Shown: positions 7,603 to 16,329 of the stretch, piece after piece
How positions within the stretch are numbered: position 1 is the first letter of the stretch
Layout of the letters: the number at the start of each line of letters is the position of its first letter
Origin: an uncultured Faecalibacterium sp.
GTDB lineage: Bacteria > Bacillota > Clostridia > Oscillospirales > Ruminococcaceae
Reading direction: 5' to 3'
Assembly (NCBI GenBank): GCA_900765705.1
Contig: CAAFSR010000039.1
Location: forward strand, 1-43,118
Length of the DNA: 43,118 nt
The notes under the pieces: model-generated
What the model saw: the letters and a program-made list of their open reading frames with translations, nothing else
What the model was told of the DNA's origin: nothing
Databases searched by the model: none
Translations under genes and position numbers: made by a program

Positions 7603-8649
7603 ATGCGGCAGAAAAAACGCGAAGTGAAGATCGGCAATGTGACCATCGGCGGCAGCAACCCTATTGCGGTGCAGACCATGCTCAATGTGCCGGTGGAGGA
7701 CATTGAGGGCAATGTGGCGCAGGCCAAGCGGTGCGAAGCCGCCGGCTGCCAGATCCTGCGGGTCACCTGCCCCAGCCCGGCAGATGCAAAGTGCATCGAG
7801 GCCGTCAAAAACGCAGTGAACATCCCCATCGTGGCGGATATCCACTTTGACTACAAGGCTGCGCTGGCCTGCGCGGATGTGGGCGTGGATAAGATCCGCA
7901 TCAACCCGGGCAACATCGGCGACGATGACCGGGTGAAGGCTGTGGTGGATGCCTGCCAGCAGAAGAACATCCCCATCCGTATCGGCGTCAACGGCGGCAG
8001 TCTGGAAAAGCACATTCTCGCCCGTTACGGCGCACCCACTCCGGAGGCTATGGTGGAAAGCGCCTTGTACCATGTGCGCCTGCTGGAAAAGTTTGATTTT
8101 AACAACATTGTCATCTCCATCAAAAACTCCAACGTGCCCCGCATGATGGAGGCCTACCGCCAGCTCAGCGCTGTCACCGACTACCCGCTCCATGTGGGCG
8201 TCACCGAGGCCGGCACCTACCAGATGGGCCTGCTCAAAAGCGGCATGGGCATCGGCGGCATGCTGCTGGAGGGCATTGGTGATACCATCCGCGTGTCGCT
8301 GGCTGCCGAGCCGGAAAAAGAGGTGGAGGCAGGCTTCAACATCCTGCGCGCCGTGGGCTTCCCCGTTACCGGGCCGGAGGTCATCACCTGTCCCACCTGC
8401 GGACGCACCCAGTACCCCTGCACCGAGATCGCCAACGAGGTGGAAAAGCGGCTGCAGGGCTACAAAAAGTCCATCAAGGTGGCTGTGATGGGCTGCGTTG
8501 TCAACGGCCCGGGCGAAGCGCGTGAAGCCGATATCGGCATCGCAGGCGGCAAGGGCGAGGCTGTTCTGTTCATCCACGGCCAGCCCATCAAAAAGCTGAC
8601 CGGCGATAACATTCTGGATCAGTTCATGGATGAGATCTATAAATTGTAA
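7603..8649 (+). CDS. ispG: 4-hydroxy-3-methylbut-2-enyl-diphosphate synthase (flavodoxin/ferredoxin)
   Basis: A 348-aa 4Fe-4S enzyme of the MEP pathway (GcpE) that converts MEcPP to HMBPP. The N-terminal TIM-barrel half has VTIGGSNPIAVQTM and IRINPGNIG. The C-terminal cluster domain has C263 and C266 in CPTCGR and C298 in MGCVVNGPGEA, plus the cluster-binding Glu in NGPGE. ATG 7603 follows AAGGGGAAC. It lies between rseP and polC, an arrangement seen in clostridia, and supplies isoprenoid precursor for UppS in the same block. Confidence 0.97.
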   Translation: MRQKKREVKIGNVTIGGSNPIAVQTMLNVPVEDIEGNVAQAKRCEAAGCQILRVTCPSPADAKCIEAVKNAVNIPIVADIHFDYKAALACADVGVDKIRINPGNIGDDDRVKAVVDACQQKNIPIRIGVNGGSLEKHILARYGAPTPEAMVESALYHVRLLEKFDFNNIVISIKNSNVPRMMEAYRQLSAVTDYPLHVGVTEAGTYQMGLLKSGMGIGGMLLEGIGDTIRVSLAAEPEKEVEAGFNILRAVGFPVTGPEVITCPTCGRTQYPCTEIANEVEKRLQGYKKSIKVAVMGCVVNGPGEAREADIGIAGGKGEAVLFIHGQPIKKLTGDNILDQFMDEIYKL

Positions 8650-8664
8650 GCATTTCTTTTCTCT

Positions 8665-8696
8665 ACTGCCACACCCGCAAAACCGGGTGCGGCAGT
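8665..8696 (+). terminator. Hairpin terminator after ispG
   Basis: A 13-bp stem with one A-C mismatch (ACTGCC-A-CACCCG 8665-8677 with CGGGTG-C-GGCAGT 8684-8696) and a 6-nt loop, followed by a short TTGT tail. The tail is weak, so read-through into polC is likely. Confidence 0.5.
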
Positions 8697-8734
8697 TTGT
8701 GCTGTAAAGAACCCACCAAAAAGGAGTACCATTT

Positions 8735-11700
8735 GTGAAACCACTTGTTTCCCAGCTGTGGCCGCAGTTTATGGCGGACCCGGATTTTGCGGCCTGCTTT
8801 GGGCAGGTGATCGTGGAGCACGCCCGGATGCTGCGGCAGGACCGGCAGGTCGAGTTTACCCTGCGCAGTGCCGCCCCGCTGGACCAGAATCTCTGCGCCC
8901 GCCTGCTTGCTTCCCTGCAGCCGGACTACGAGGGCTTTGAGCTGAAGATCAAAAATCTGTTCGGCTACGCCATGCTGGACGAGCGCGCCCTGCGCACCCT
9001 GCTGGAGGATATGAAGCGGGACGGCGTACCCATCAACGGTTTTCTGGACCGATGCAGCATTGCCATCACCGGGCAGAGCATCACGGTGGGGGTGTGCCAC
9101 GGCACAAAGTTTTTGCAGGAGATGGGCTTTGAGGAACTGCTGGCAAAGCGTGTTGCCGAGCATACCGGCGTTACCCCCAAGGTGACGCTGCAAAGCGCGG
9201 TGACTGAGGCCGAGCAGCAGCAGATGGAAGAAAAGCTGGAGCGCAAGATCGCACCGCCGGTGGTCAAGTTTGAGAAAAAGAACACCGCACCGTCCATCAA
9301 GGTGGAGGGCCTCAACCTTACCGATAAGCCGGTCACCATCTTCCACGGCAAAATGTTCACCCCCAAAAACCTTACGCCCCTCAAGGATCTGGGCGGCGAG
9401 GGCGGCAAGTGCATGATCTGGGGCGATGTGTTCTTTACCGAGGTCAAGGGCAACTACCGCAAGATCTATACCGTGTCCATCACCGACTACACCGGCTCTA
9501 TCAACCTGAAGGTCCGCGCACAGGAAGGGGAGGACTGCTCCAAGTGGGAGAGCATCGGCAAGGGCAGCACGGTCATCGTGCGGGGCGACTGCTCCTACGA
9601 TAAATACGAGCACGACTATATCGTGTACCCCTACGATGTGCTGATCGTGGAGCGCAAAAAGCGTGAGGACACTGCCCCGGAAAAGCGGGTGGAACTGCAT
9701 CTGCACACCAAGCTTTCCAGCATGGACGGCTTCTGCGACCCCGGCGGCATCGTCAAACTGGCGCACCGCATGGGACACCCTGCCATTGCCATCACCGACC
9801 ATGGTGTGTGTCAGGGCTACCCGGAAGCCATGCTCGCTGCCGATGACATCCACAAAAAGGACCCGGACTTCAAGCTCATCTACGGCTGCGAGGCCTATTT
9901 TGTGGACGATATGGTGCCCTGTGTCTACGGTGTAAAGGATCAGCCGCTGGACGGCGAATTTTGCGTGTTTGACACCGAAACCACCGGCCTTGACCCCGGG
10001 GTGGAGTACCTTACCGAGATCGGTGCGGTCATCATCCGCAATGGCGAGGTAGTGGAGGAGTTCGATACCTTTGTCAAGCCCGGCAAGCCCATCACCCCCA
10101 AGATCACCGAGCTGACCGGCATCACGAACGAGATGGTAGCGGATGCGCCCGGCGAAAAGGAAGCACTGGAGGCTTTTCTTGCATTTGCGGGCGACCGCAT
10201 ACTGGTGGGGCACAATGTCCACGCCTTTGATATGCGCTTTCTGCGGGCAGCCGCCAAGCGCAGCGGCATCAAGCTGGAACCAACCTATATCGATACCCTT
10301 ACCATGGCGCAGACCATGTACCCCGGTCTGCACAACTATAAGCAGGGCACCATCAACAAGCATCTGGAGCTGCCCACCTACGAAGCGCACCGCGCCTGCG
10401 AGGACTCCGCTGCACTGGGACGCATCTTCTGCGTGATGCTGAACGACCTTGCGGAAAAAGAGGTGACCAAGGTCAGCGAAATCAACACCGGCCTTGGCGG
10501 CAACCGCGAGGTGCTGAAAAAGAAGTACTACCACCTCATCATTCTGGTCAAAAACCAGATGGGACTGAAGAACCTGTACAAGATCGTCAGCGAGGCGCAC
10601 GTCAACTACTTCTTCAAAAAGCCCCGCGTGCCCCGCAGCCTGCTGAATAAGTACCGGGACGGCTTACTCCTCACCAGCGCCTGTGAAGCAGGCGAGTTGT
10701 ACCGTGCCATCGTGGACGGCACCAGCTACGAGGAGCTGAAAAAGATCGCCTCCTACTACGATATCCTGGAGATCCAGCCGCTGGGCAACAATGCCTACAT
10801 GGTGCGGGACGGCAAGGTGGACAGCGAGGAACGGATCAAGGAGTTCAACCGTACCGTCATCAAGCTGGGCGAGGATCTGCACAAGCCGGTCATTGCCACC
10901 GGCGACGTGCACTTTACCGAGCCGGAGGATGCGATCTACCGCGCTGTATTGCAGGCGGGCAACGGTTTTAAGGATGCTGATAACCAGCCGCCGCTGTTCT
11001 TCCGCACCACGCAGGATATGCTGGCGCAGTTCTACTATCTGCCCAAGGAAAAGGCCTACGAGGTGGTGGTAAAGAACCCCCGCAAGATCGCTGCCATGAT
11101 CGATAATAACGTGCGTGCCATCCCCCGGGGCACCTACCCGCCCAGCATTGAGGGTGCGGAACAGCAGCTGCGCGATGCCACATGGGAGCACGCCAAGCGG
11201 GATTACGGCGACCCATTGCCCGAGATCGTGGAAAAGCGGCTGCAAAAGGAGCTGGACTCCATCTGCGGCCACGGCTACGCGGTGCTGTACGTTATTGCGG
11301 TCAAGCTGGTGGCCTACTCCAATGCGGGCGGCTATCAGGTTGGCAGTCGTGGCTCGGTGGGCTCTTCCGCCGTGGCACACTTCTCCGGCATTTCAGAGGT
11401 CAACAGCCTGCCGCCCCACTACCGCTGTCCCAAGTGCAAGCACAGCGAGTTCATCACCGACGGCAGCGTGGACGACGGCTTTGACCTGCCGGATAAAAAC
11501 TGCCCCCATTGCGGCACCCGGATGCTGGTGGACGGCCACGACATCCCCTTCGAGACCTTCCTCGGCTTCTACGGCGATAAGGAACCGGATATCGACCTGA
11601 ACTTCTCCGGCGAGTACCAGTCTAACGTGCACCGCTATACCGAGGAGCTGTTCGGCAAGGCCAACGTGTTCAAGGCCGGCACGGTGTCCGGTATTCAGGA

Positions 11701-13024
11701 CAAAACGGCTTATGGCTACGTTAAAAAATATCTGGACGAGCGCCAGCGCACCGTCAACCACGCCGAGGAAAACCGCCTGACGCTGGGCTGTACCGGCGTC
11801 AAGCGCACCACCGGCCAGCACCCCGGCGGCATGGTGGTTGTGCCGGACACCTACGAAATCTACGATTTCTGCCCCATTCAACACCCGGCAGATGACGTGG
11901 CGGGCGGCCTGCTGACCACCCACTTCGAGTTCAAGTACCTGCACGACACCCTGCTCAAGCTGGACGAGCTGGGCCACGATATGCCCACCTTCTACAAGTA
12001 TTTTGAGGAATACACCGGCATCCCGGTGGACAGCATCCCCATGAACGACCCTAAGGTGTACAGTCTGCTCACCAGCCCGGAGGCACTGGGTGTGACCCCG
12101 GAGCAGATCGACAGCCAGACCGGTACCTTCGGCATCCCGGAAATGGGCACAAATTTCGTGCGCGGAATGCTGGTGGAGGCGCGGCCCAAGAATTTCTCGG
12201 AGCTGATCCAGATTTCCGGACTGTCCCACGGCACGGACGTGTGGACCGGCAATGCGGACGAGCTGATCCGCAGCGGCACCTGCACCATTGCCGAGGTCAT
12301 CGGCTGCCGTGACAGCATTATGCTGTACCTGCTGCGCAAGGGGCTGGAGCCTAAGATGGCCTTTGATATCATGGAGGCCGTGCGTAAGGGCAAGGTGGCC
12401 AAGGGCGGCTTCCAGCCGGGCTGGGAGGAGGCCATGCGGGAGCACGAGGTGCCGGACTGGTATATCGAGAGCTGCCGCAAGATCAAGTATATGTTCCCCA
12501 AGGCCCATGCCGTGGCCTACCTGATGAGTGCCATCCGCCTGATGTGGTACAAGATCTATAAGCCGCAGGCCTTCTATGCAGTGTACTTTACCGTGCGCGG
12601 CGACGATATCGACTACGAAGCTGCCATTGGCGGCGCAGCCGTGGCGCGCGCCCACATGGAGGCGGTCAAGCGCCGCCTGAAGGAGGAAAAGAACGCCAAG
12701 GACGAGGACGTGCTGGTCAGCTTGCAGCTGGTCAACGAGATGCTGAGCCGTGGGTACGAGTTCTTGCCCATTGAGCTGGGTAAGAGCCGGGGCTCCAAGT
12801 ATGTGGTGGAGGACGACAAGGTGCGCTTGCCCTTCAGTGCCCTGAAGGGACTCGGCGGTGCCGCCGCCGATGCGCTGGAGCGTGTGACTATCCACGGCGA
12901 GGAGTATATCTCGGTGGAGGAGCTGCAGCAGGCCTCCGGTGTGGGCAGTGGCATTCTGGACCGCCTGCGTCAGGTAGGCGCACTGGGCGACCTGCCCGAA
13001 AGCAGTCAGGTGAGCTTTTTCTGA
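8735..13024 (+). CDS. polC: DNA polymerase III subunit alpha, PolC type
   Basis: A 1429-aa Gram-positive replicase, close to the usual ~1440 aa. It starts with GTG at 8735 after AAGGAG. Domain order: N-terminal domain (1-~200), an OB fold (~215-305), and the PHP domain opening with HLHTK (H322, H324). The inserted 3'-5' proofreading exonuclease follows (D413 and E415 in FDTETTGLD), then the rest of PHP. The polymerase core contains a zinc-binding insertion (C898, C901, C923, C926) and the catalytic region PDIDLNFSGEYQ with D952 and D954. The tail has the helix-hairpin-helix stretch ALKGLGGAAADAL. All key residues look intact. It is the last gene of the block. Confidence 0.98.
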   Translation: MKPLVSQLWPQFMADPDFAACFGQVIVEHARMLRQDRQVEFTLRSAAPLDQNLCARLLASLQPDYEGFELKIKNLFGYAMLDERALRTLLEDMKRDGVPINGFLDRCSIAITGQSITVGVCHGTKFLQEMGFEELLAKRVAEHTGVTPKVTLQSAVTEAEQQQMEEKLERKIAPPVVKFEKKNTAPSIKVEGLNLTDKPVTIFHGKMFTPKNLTPLKDLGGEGGKCMIWGDVFFTEVKGNYRKIYTVSITDYTGSINLKVRAQEGEDCSKWESIGKGSTVIVRGDCSYDKYEHDYIVYPYDVLIVERKKREDTAPEKRVELHLHTKLSSMDGFCDPGGIVKLAHRMGHPAIAITDHGVCQGYPEAMLAADDIHKKDPDFKLIYGCEAYFVDDMVPCVYGVKDQPLDGEFCVFDTETTGLDPGVEYLTEIGAVIIRNGEVVEEFDTFVKPGKPITPKITELTGITNEMVADAPGEKEALEAFLAFAGDRILVGHNVHAFDMRFLRAAAKRSGIKLEPTYIDTLTMAQTMYPGLHNYKQGTINKHLELPTYEAHRACEDSAALGRIFCVMLNDLAEKEVTKVSEINTGLGGNREVLKKKYYHLIILVKNQMGLKNLYKIVSEAHVNYFFKKPRVPRSLLNKYRDGLLLTSACEAGELYRAIVDGTSYEELKKIASYYDILEIQPLGNNAYMVRDGKVDSEERIKEFNRTVIKLGEDLHKPVIATGDVHFTEPEDAIYRAVLQAGNGFKDADNQPPLFFRTTQDMLAQFYYLPKEKAYEVVVKNPRKIAAMIDNNVRAIPRGTYPPSIEGAEQQLRDATWEHAKRDYGDPLPEIVEKRLQKELDSICGHGYAVLYVIAVKLVAYSNAGGYQVGSRGSVGSSAVAHFSGISEVNSLPPHYRCPKCKHSEFITDGSVDDGFDLPDKNCPHCGTRMLVDGHDIPFETFLGFYGDKEPDIDLNFSGEYQSNVHRYTEELFGKANVFKAGTVSGIQDKTAYGYVKKYLDERQRTVNHAEENRLTLGCTGVKRTTGQHPGGMVVVPDTYEIYDFCPIQHPADDVAGGLLTTHFEFKYLHDTLLKLDELGHDMPTFYKYFEEYTGIPVDSIPMNDPKVYSLLTSPEALGVTPEQIDSQTGTFGIPEMGTNFVRGMLVEARPKNFSELIQISGLSHGTDVWTGNADELIRSGTCTIAEVIGCRDSIMLYLLRKGLEPKMAFDIMEAVRKGKVAKGGFQPGWEEAMREHEVPDWYIESCRKIKYMFPKAHAVAYLMSAIRLMWYKIYKPQAFYAVYFTVRGDDIDYEAAIGGAAVARAHMEAVKRRLKEEKNAKDEDVLVSLQLVNEMLSRGYEFLPIELGKSRGSKYVVEDDKVRLPFSALKGLGGAAADALERVTIHGEEYISVEELQQASGVGSGILDRLRQVGALGDLPESSQVSFF

Positions 13025-13029
13025 ATCAA

Positions 13030-13074
13030 AAAACGAGAGCCATTCCGCAGGATAAAGGGAATGGCTCTCGTTTT
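13030..13074. terminator. Bidirectional terminator after polC
   Basis: A perfect 17-bp stem (13030-13046 with 13058-13074) with an 11-nt loop. It is flanked by an A run on the left and a T run on the right. It closes polC on the plus strand. Confidence 0.85.
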
Positions 13075-13098
13075 ATTATATAGGGATGGCATCAAAAA

Positions 13099-13135
13099 GC
13101 GGGGCAAGGCACAGTTTTGATGTGCCTTGCCCCGC
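13099..13135 (-). terminator. Terminator of the asp23-DAK2 transcript
   Basis: A perfect 15-bp GC-rich stem (13099-13113 with 13121-13135) and 7-nt loop. Read on the minus strand it is followed by TTTTTGAT, so it ends the DAK2 gene whose stop is 29 nt upstream. Confidence 0.85.
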
Positions 13136-13163
13136 ATAAAGCAATGCCGGAACAGGGGAGTGC

Positions 13164-14858
13164 TTACTCCACGCTGATCATATAGTAGTAAACGGGCTGG
13201 CCGCCGCGGATGTGGCTTACCTCCACATGGTTGGGGCACTTTGCCTTTACGATCTCGGTAACCTTTTCGGCATCCTCGTCGCTCACGTCACAGCCGGAAA
13301 TGATGGTGACAAAGCTGGAATCCTTCTTGCACATATTGCGTGCCAGACGGTAGGTTGCCTTGGTGATATCGGTAGAGGTGGAAACGATCTTGCCGTTCTC
13401 CAGTGCCATGATCTCGCCCTTGCGGATGCGCTTGCCGTCGTACTCGCTGTCGCGGGCGGCGTAGGTAATCAGGCCGGTGGACACCTTGTCGGCAGCAGCC
13501 ATCATGTTGATGGTGTTGGTCTCGGCGTTCACAGAGGGGTCGAAGTTCAGCAGTGCGGTAATGCCCATGGGCACAGTGCGGGTAGGCAGAACGACCACCT
13601 GACGGTCGGCCAGCTTCTGTGCCTGCTCGGCAGCCATGATGATGTTCTTGTTGTTGGGCAGCACGAACACGGTCTTGGCGGGCACGCTCTGGATGGCTGC
13701 CAGAATATCCTCGGTGGAGGGGTTCATGGTCTGGCCGCCGGACACCACAGCGTCTGCTGCCAGATCGGTGAACACAGCTTTCAGACCCTCGCCGGCGGCA
13801 ACAGCCACAAAGCCGTAGTCGCGGCTGGGATCCACGGCAGCGTAGATGAATTCGCTCACCTGAGAGGGCGCCTTCTCGGCAGAGGCCTGCTTCTCAAGGC
13901 TCTTACCCTGCTTCTGGCGGGCAAGGAACTGCTCGTGCATATTCTCGATCTTGAAGTTGGTCAGGTAGCCGTACTTGATGGCCTCGCTCAAAATCTTGCC
14001 GGGGTCGGCAGTGTGAACGTGCAGGTTGATGACATCATCATCCTCAATGCAGACCACGCTGTCGCCGTTGGACTCTGCAAAGGCACGCATCTTGGCGGCG
14101 CTGGCGCCCTCGTTCTTGTTGATGAGGAACTGGGTGCAGTAGCCGTTGGTAATGTCCTCCACCTTCATCAGATCATCGGTAAACACGCCCTTACCGGCAT
14201 TCTCGGTGGACAGCTTTGCCTTGTTGGGAGCAGCCTCGCCGCCGGCAATAATGGCTTCGCCGTGGAACACCTTGCCCATGCCCTCAAAAATGACCATAAT
14301 GCCCTGACCGCCTGCATCCACAACGCCGGCCTTCTTCAGCACGGGCAGCAGGTTGGGGGTATCGTCCAGCGCCTTCTGGCCGGCAGTCAGCACCACGTCC
14401 CACAGAGCGGGCACATCGGCGGCATCGCTGGCAGCAGCTTCCTCAGAAGCTACACGCGCCACGGTCAGGATGGTGCCCTCGGTGGGCTTCATCACGGCCT
14501 TATAGGCACCCTCAACGCCCTTGTGCAGGGCAGCCACGATATCGGCAACGTCAGCCTCTTTTTTGCCCTCCAAAGCCTTGGAAAAGCCGCGGAACAGCAG
14601 GCTGGTAATAACGCCGGAGTTGCCGCGCGCACCGCGCAGCATGGCAGAGGCGGCAGTCTTGGCAGCCTCGCCCACGGTGCAGCTGTCGTCCAAAGCCTCT
14701 AGCTCACGCACAGCAGCGCCCACGGTCATGCCCATGTTGGTGCCGGTGTCGCCATCGGGCACAGGGAAAACGTTCAGCTCGTCCACGCGGGAGCGCTGAT
14801 TGTTGATGTTGTTGGCGCCGGAAATGATGGCGTCGCGCAGGATCTTACCAGAAATCAT
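13164..14858 (-). CDS. DAK2 domain protein (YloV/FakA-like fatty acid kinase subunit)
   Basis: A 564-aa protein. The N-terminal DhaL/DAK2 kinase domain (~1-200) has the Mg-ATP loop NVFPVPDGDTGTNMGMT with its three Asp residues, and GARGNSGVI. The rest is the DAK1-like/DegV-like C-terminal region of the YloV family. In Staphylococcus the homologue FakA phosphorylates fatty acids held by DegV-type FakB proteins, so exogenous fatty acids can enter phospholipids. No FakB lies in this window. The start at 14858 has GGAG upstream. It is 55 nt after asp23 on the same strand, the conserved yloU-yloV pairing, and is closed by a strong terminator. Confidence 0.9.
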   Translation of the reverse strand: MISGKILRDAIISGANNINNQRSRVDELNVFPVPDGDTGTNMGMTVGAAVRELEALDDSCTVGEAAKTAASAMLRGARGNSGVITSLLFRGFSKALEGKKEADVADIVAALHKGVEGAYKAVMKPTEGTILTVARVASEEAAASDAADVPALWDVVLTAGQKALDDTPNLLPVLKKAGVVDAGGQGIMVIFEGMGKVFHGEAIIAGGEAAPNKAKLSTENAGKGVFTDDLMKVEDITNGYCTQFLINKNEGASAAKMRAFAESNGDSVVCIEDDDVINLHVHTADPGKILSEAIKYGYLTNFKIENMHEQFLARQKQGKSLEKQASAEKAPSQVSEFIYAAVDPSRDYGFVAVAAGEGLKAVFTDLAADAVVSGGQTMNPSTEDILAAIQSVPAKTVFVLPNNKNIIMAAEQAQKLADRQVVVLPTRTVPMGITALLNFDPSVNAETNTINMMAAADKVSTGLITYAARDSEYDGKRIRKGEIMALENGKIVSTSTDITKATYRLARNMCKKDSSFVTIISGCDVSDEDAEKVTEIVKAKCPNHVEVSHIRGGQPVYYYMISVE

Positions 14859-14913
14859 TGTTTTTACTCCTTAGTAACTGGCCGGAAAAGCCCGGCTCGG
14901 GTTTGCAGACAAA

Positions 14914-15264
14914 TCAGGCGATGACATCATCCACGGACACCACCACGCGGGCGACCTTCAGCCCGGTAGCCAGCTCCACCTCGTCCTTGACGCGGTGCGA
15001 GATGCTGCGGGCAGCAGTGGAAATGTTCAGACCGTAGCTGACGGCAATGTGCAGCTCGATCACCAGACGCCCATTCTGCTGGGTCACGCGCACACCCTTT
15101 TCAGGGTAATCGGAACCGTATACCATGCTTTTCACAGCGTCAGTCATATCACGGGGGGCCATGGCGGCAACGCCGTAGCACTGTTTGGTGGCTTCACCCA
15201 CCAGGGTGGAAAAATACCCATCAGTAAAGCTGACATTCCCAAGAGGGAAACGGGAAGTGATCAT
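14914..15264 (-). CDS. Asp23/Gls24 family envelope stress response protein
   Basis: A 116-aa protein of the Asp23/Gls24 (YloU) family, small membrane-associated proteins linked to envelope homeostasis. The family features are visible as GNVSFTDGYFSTLVGEAT at the start, GVRVTQQNGRLVIELHIAVSYG in the middle, and a C-terminal VARVVVSVDDV. The start codon at 15264 (minus) has AAAGGAGC upstream. It is the first gene of a two-gene unit with the DAK2 protein; a promoter lies about 100 nt upstream. Confidence 0.92.
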   Translation of the reverse strand: MITSRFPLGNVSFTDGYFSTLVGEATKQCYGVAAMAPRDMTDAVKSMVYGSDYPEKGVRVTQQNGRLVIELHIAVSYGLNISTAARSISHRVKDEVELATGLKVARVVVSVDDVIA

Positions 15265-15364
15265 AGTCGCTCTGCTCCTTTATGTTATTTTTCATAAAAT
15301 ACACGCAAGGGTCGGGGGCTTTGGCTGCACAAAACAAAGCTTGTCACAGATAAACACCCACCCT

Positions 15365-15393
15365 ATTATACAACTTTGCACGGTGGTTGTACA
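15365..15393 (-). promoter_or_regulatory. Promoter of the asp23-DAK2 unit
   Basis: On the minus strand: TGTACA (15393-15388), 17-nt spacer, consensus TATAAT (15370-15365). It sits about 100 nt before the asp23 start. Confidence 0.55.
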
Positions 15394-15603
15394 GTTCAAA
15401 TTGTTGGATTTGAAGCTTTTTGCCCTCTTTTTGCATGTTTTTTGTAAAGAAAAACGGCCGGTTTTCTTCGACAGACCTTGTGCTGCTTTGCACACAAGGC
15501 GTGGTATGCTGAAGGCAGGCTGTGCGGATCCCATCAAAAATGAAAGTATGACAAATAAAGAAAAACAATCTGTGAATAAATTATAAAAGCTTCCTCACCC
15601 GGC

Positions 15604-15671
15604 TTTCTTTGTCTATGAAAAAGTGCTAAAATAAAGCCAGAGAGGAAAAGGGGCTGCCAGCCCCCCTTTTT
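15604..15671 (+). promoter_or_regulatory. Possible promoter plus early hairpin in the CBS gene leader
   Basis: An extended -10 TGC-TAAAAT (15624-15632) with a weak -35 TTTCTT (15604-15609, 17-nt spacer). It is followed within 20 nt by a GGGGCT-GCC-AGCCCC hairpin and CTTTTT. A transcript starting here would meet a terminator-like structure at once. The hairpin may instead stop antisense transcription. Confidence 0.3.
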
Positions 15672-15776
15672 CCATGGAGCTTTCCGCAAAAGTGCCGGAC
15701 GCACGGTACACCACATAGCGCAGGCGGGCCTTTCCAACGGGCATTGCCTATAAAAAATGCGATAGGAGTTGTTGGC

Positions 15777-16232
15777 ATGAACATTCTCTTTTTTCTTTCC
15801 CCAAAGCAGGATCTGATGTACGTTTACGATGATTTCACCCTCCGGCAGACACTGGAAAAGTGGGAAAATAACCGCTACGCTTCCATCCCGGTGCTGAACC
15901 GCAAGGGCGAATATGTGGGCACGCTGACCGAGGGCGATATCCTGTGGGGACTGAAAAAATACCATGGTTTGGATCTTGAAGCTGCCGAGGACGTGCCCAT
16001 TTCAGAATTTGCGCATAAGCGGGACTACAAGGCTGTTACGGTTACCACCAGCATGGATGAGCTGGTGGAAGCTGCCATGAACCAGAACTTTGTCCCGGTG
16101 GTGGATGACCGGGGCATTTTCATCGGCATCGTGCGGCGGCAGGCCATCATCCGCTACTGCTACGATAAATCCCGCAAGATCGAAATGACCCGTACCGGCC
16201 GCCCCGTAAAGGAGCTTGCCAGCGTACATTAA
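15777..16232 (+). CDS. Tandem CBS domain protein
   Basis: A 151-aa protein made almost wholly of two CBS motifs: residues ~10-65 (ASIPVLNRKGEYVGTLTEGDIL) and ~75-135 (FVPVVDDRGIFIGIVRRQAII). Such stand-alone Bateman modules bind adenosyl nucleotides and act as energy or ligand sensors, often on partner enzymes or transporters. ATG 15777 has AGGAG at 15764-15768. It is a lone gene between divergent and convergent neighbours, so the partner cannot be inferred. No DNA-binding or catalytic domain is attached. Confidence 0.88.
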   Translation: MNILFFLSPKQDLMYVYDDFTLRQTLEKWENNRYASIPVLNRKGEYVGTLTEGDILWGLKKYHGLDLEAAEDVPISEFAHKRDYKAVTVTTSMDELVEAAMNQNFVPVVDDRGIFIGIVRRQAIIRYCYDKSRKIEMTRTGRPVKELASVH

Positions 16233-16277
16233 AACAGATGCCGTATCCGGCTGTGTCCTTCCCATGAAAAACGGAAA

Positions 16278-16312
16278 CGAGGGCGTTGCACATTTACCGT
16301 GCAGCGCCCTCG
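16278..16312. terminator. Bidirectional terminator between the CBS gene and gltA/nfnB
   Basis: A 14-bp stem with one G-U pair (16278-16291 with 16299-16312) and a 7-nt loop. T-rich sequence follows on the minus strand (TTTCCGTTTTTC) and a shorter one on the plus strand. It serves the two convergent units. Confidence 0.75.
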
Positions 16313-16329
16313 CTGTTTGTGCTATTTGC

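Larger units (their letters stand above)
15265..15776. other. 512-nt intergenic region between asp23 and the CBS gene
   Basis: No convincing gene. It holds the asp23 promoter (minus), an AAGAAAA/TTTTCTT inverted repeat (15447-15468), and a CCTTGTG/CACAAGG inverted repeat (15476-15499). It also holds a GGGGCT/AGCCCC hairpin followed by CTTTTT (15650-15671). Base composition is markedly more AT-rich than the neighbouring genes between about 15,280 and 15,650. Confidence 0.6.

Noticed and set aside
6481..8577. Long minus-strand frame opposite rseP and ispG
   Set aside because: Antisense shadow of two genes with intact catalytic motifs; His/Gln-rich low-information translation.
13212..14702. Long plus-strand frame opposite the DAK2 gene
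   Set aside because: The minus-strand gene has a clear kinase motif, start site and terminator; the opposite frame is Gly/His/Leu-rich without domains.
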